From assembly GCA_937927975.1 (NCBI GenBank), contig CALEZT010000268.1:62001-126000 (forward strand): a stretch of DNA of 64,000 bases. Reading direction: 5' to 3'. This document shows positions 62,295-64,000 of this stretch, in pieces. The notes under the pieces are model-generated. The model saw nothing but the letters and a program-made list of their open reading frames with translations, had not been told where the DNA came from and did not search any database. The DNA comes from an uncultured Phycisphaerales bacterium. GTDB taxonomy: Bacteria; Planctomycetota; Phycisphaerae; Sedimentisphaerales; Anaerobacaceae. A program made the translations under genes and the position numbers. How positions within the stretch are numbered: position 1 is the first letter of the stretch; the number at the start of each line of letters is the position of its first letter.

Positions 62295-62394
62295 TCCGGG
62301 TGGCAGCGACAAGCGGAGTCTTCGGAGCTTGTCGATGGCTCTCTCGCGTTCACAAGAACCATCGACAAGCTGACGCTTGTCGCTGCCACCCGGA
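62295..62394. repeat. ~100-nt two-stem inverted-repeat element
   Basis: Outer arms of 20 bp pair perfectly (62295-62314, starting TCCGGGTGGCAGCGACAAGC, with 62375-62394). Inner arms of 13 bp pair perfectly (62326-62338, AGCTTGTCGATGG, with 62359-62371). They are separated by an asymmetric internal loop (11 versus 3 nt) and closed by a 20-nt loop. No U-tract follows and no coding frame is convincing, so it resembles a REPIN/MITE-like element rather than a terminator. It occupies the middle of the 413-bp gap 62195-62607. Confidence 0.8.
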
Positions 62395-62476
62395 ATCGAA
62401 TTCGGACTCCTTACACTCCTCATGCCCCCCAAGAAATCTAGTCGCACACGTTTTCTCGGACCTAGTGACCGCGACA

Positions 62477-62506
62477 TTGACTCGACGGCCTCTTTTCGGA
62501 TAGAAT
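62477..62506 (+). promoter_or_regulatory. Probable sigma-70 promoter of the lamin-tail gene
   Basis: TTGACT (62477-62482), 18-nt spacer, TAGAAT (62501-62506), about 100 nt upstream of ATG 62608. The -10 context CGGATAGAATAGAA is nearly the same as at 494-523. Confidence 0.6.
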
Positions 62507-62607
62507 AGAAGCACTTCGCCTCCGATGTGCGAGGGTGTTGTGAGTCGTTGATCGGATCGCTGCATGGATCGCCGGGCGAGATGTGCAGCTTCGCGAAAAG
62601 GTCGACA

Positions 62608-64000
62608 ATGCGCGTTTCCATCAGTGCGTTCCTGTCCTTGTTTTCTCTGTTCCTGCTCGCCTGTGGCTCTGTCTCTCTCGGCGCCTGGACGGTGGCCATC
62701 AACGAACTGATGGCCAGCAACGAGAACGTCGTCGCGGATGAGCAGGGGGACTACGACGACTGGATCGAACTCCACAACTACGGAGACGATGCCGTCGATG
62801 TCGCAGGCTGTCTCTTGAGCGACGATCCGGCCGATCGGACCAAGTGGCGGATTCCCGCGACGGGGGCCGCCGTGACCACGATCCCGGCTCACGGCTACTT
62901 GTTCCTCTGGGCCGATGGCGAAACCGACGAAGGACCTCTCCACGCGAATTTCAGGCTCAGCGCGTCGGGCGAATCCGTCGCCCTCTACGATCCCGAGGGC
63001 GGTCTGCTGGATCAGGTAACGTTTGGGAGCCAGTCGCCCAACACGTCTTACGCCCGACTTCCCGACGGCAATGGCCCTTGGCAGGTCTGCACCACCCCGA
63101 CTCCCGGCAGCTCCAATGACGGCGGCCCTGGCGGCGTCATCCTCGCCGAAATCATGTACCATCCGTATCACCGACCCTTCGCGTCCGAGGACACGCGACG
63201 AGAGTGGATCGAACTGCTCAATCGCGGCTCTGAGCCCGTCCATTTGGCGGGCTGGAGATTCACCGACGGCGTCGACTTCGTGTTTCCCGACGTCGCGATC
63301 GGCGCCGGCGAGCGTCTTGTGGTCGCGGCCGACACGGATGTCTTCCGATCGCTGCATCCGGACGTGCAGAACGCAGTCGGCGGCTGGACCGGCTGGCTGA
63401 GCAATTCCGGCGAGACGCTGACGCTGGTCAACGCCCTCGGCGCGGTCGTCGATTCGATCCGGTACGCGGACGAGGGCGACTGGTCCGTGCGGGAACTGGG
63501 ACCGCTGGACTTCAGTCAGCGTGGATGGCGATGGACGGGCGACCATGACGGCGGCGGCAAGTCGCTGGAGCTTGTCAATGCGGTCCTGCCGGGCCGGTTT
63601 GGACAGAACTGGGCGGCCAGTCTGACCGATGGCGGGACCCCGGGACGGGCGAATTCCGTCGCATCCGAGGACATCGCTCCTTTGATCCTGAAGGTCCGCC
63701 ATTCGCCTGTGATTCCAGGCCCTGCGGACGCTGTGACGGTGACGGCGCGCATTCTGGATGAACGGGCCACAGGCGTGACCGCCACACTGCGATACCGGCT
63801 CGATGCGTCCCGATACACCGACCAGATGCTCTATCCTCGCCACGATCCAGCTTCGTATGCCGGCCTGACGATGTACGACGACGGATCGCACGGCGACGGC
63901 GCAGCGGGCGACGGCGTGTTCGGCGCCTCGATTCCGGCGCAGGCGGACGGACAGATCGTGGAGTTCTACGTCGAGGTTCGCGATGCGCAGGGCAACGTTC
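62608..64000 (+). CDS. Lamin-tail-domain secreted protein, 3'-truncated by window (CotH-type family)
   Basis: 464 residues visible, frame open to the window end. ATG 62608 after GAAAAGG; signal peptide (FLSLFSLFLLACGSVSLGA; a Cys in LLAC makes a lipoprotein possible). Two lamin-tail domains: about 30-170 (VAINELMASNENVV, DWIELHNYGDDAVDVAG, CTTPTPGSSND) and about 173-350 (LAEIMYHPYHRP, REWIELLNRGSEPVHLAG, TPGRANS). A third sandwich starts with LILKVRHSPVIPGP and contains MYDDGSHGDGAAGDGVFG. In planctomycetes this arrangement is usually followed by a CotH-kinase domain; that part lies outside the window, so it is a prediction only. Confidence 0.85.
   Translation, partial: MRVSISAFLSLFSLFLLACGSVSLGAWTVAINELMASNENVVADEQGDYDDWIELHNYGDDAVDVAGCLLSDDPADRTKWRIPATGAAVTTIPAHGYLFLWADGETDEGPLHANFRLSASGESVALYDPEGGLLDQVTFGSQSPNTSYARLPDGNGPWQVCTTPTPGSSNDGGPGGVILAEIMYHPYHRPFASEDTRREWIELLNRGSEPVHLAGWRFTDGVDFVFPDVAIGAGERLVVAADTDVFRSLHPDVQNAVGGWTGWLSNSGETLTLVNALGAVVDSIRYADEGDWSVRELGPLDFSQRGWRWTGDHDGGGKSLELVNAVLPGRFGQNWAASLTDGGTPGRANSVASEDIAPLILKVRHSPVIPGPADAVTVTARILDERATGVTATLRYRLDASRYTDQMLYPRHDPASYAGLTMYDDGSHGDGAAGDGVFGASIPAQADGQIVEFYVEVRDAQGNV

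Noticed and set aside
1..64000. CRISPR arrays, rRNA genes, insertion-sequence transposases, prophage or integrase genes
   Set aside because: Looked for regularly spaced repeats, rRNA-like sequence and transposase/integrase motifs; none seen.

Overview
This 64-kb window looks like a high-GC chromosomal segment of a Planctomycetota bacterium, most likely class Phycisphaerae or a close relative. That placement is inferred from the gene families present. They include a surface protein with the LEPR-XLL motif and ELWxxDGT repeats, two type-IV-prepilin-like proteins ending in a Phe/Val-x-Asp-Gly signature, PQQ-like propeller proteins, a lamin-tail-domain protein, and a MoxR/DUF58/BatA/DUF4175/DUF4159 operon. 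A group 3b [NiFe] hydrogenase and a Rex regulator suggest an anaerobic or fermentative life. The many secreted glycoside hydrolases and carbohydrate-binding folds suggest a polysaccharide degrader.

Layout. 1-400: end of uvrC. 666-7061: a giant repeat surface protein, a lipoprotein aldose 1-epimerase, and on the minus strand a prepilin-like protein and a PQQ-propeller protein that appears internally deleted. 7348-18666: one compact seven-gene operon (MoxR ATPase, DUF58, BatA/VWA, DUF4175-like, VWA/GATase-like, a caspase-fold protein with a damaged active site, Tat-exported DUF4159). 18783-18856: tRNA-Arg(CCU) on the minus strand.

18948-44488: a sugar-utilisation island. A SorC-type regulator is divergent from a CUT2-type ABC transporter (binding protein, permease, double ATPase, second permease). 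The transporter genes run directly into a DUF5060/DUF4038 glycosidase, a SIS isomerase, a zinc alcohol dehydrogenase, a COG4091/SAF oxidoreductase, a fucose/arabinose-isomerase-like enzyme, an FGGY kinase, a protein with three GH43 modules and an NHL-like protein. A clan-A glycosidase (minus strand), a second prepilin-like protein and a LamG/discoidin protein follow. A 14-bp motif, TGAACAnnTGTGCA, sits at the regulator/transporter promoter and again, as a tandem pair, 20 kb away in front of the second prepilin gene. This looks like a SorC regulon.

44672-51304: a DUF3524 glycosyltransferase (tRNA-queuosine mannosyltransferase family), a GEVED surface protein sharing its C-terminal repeats with the protein at 666-4199, a class II photolyase, a TIGR01777 epimerase and a PNPOx-like protein. 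51468-56824: rex with a consensus promoter and a Rex-like operator, followed by hydB-hydG-hydD-hydA and a maturation protease. This points to NADH/NAD+-sensed control of a cytoplasmic NAD(P)-linked hydrogenase. 56870-64000: a response regulator, a histidine kinase, a conserved hypothetical protein, a large PQQ-propeller protein, a ~100-nt palindromic element, and the start of a lamin-tail-domain protein that runs off the window.

All family calls come from reading motifs by eye; no database search was run.
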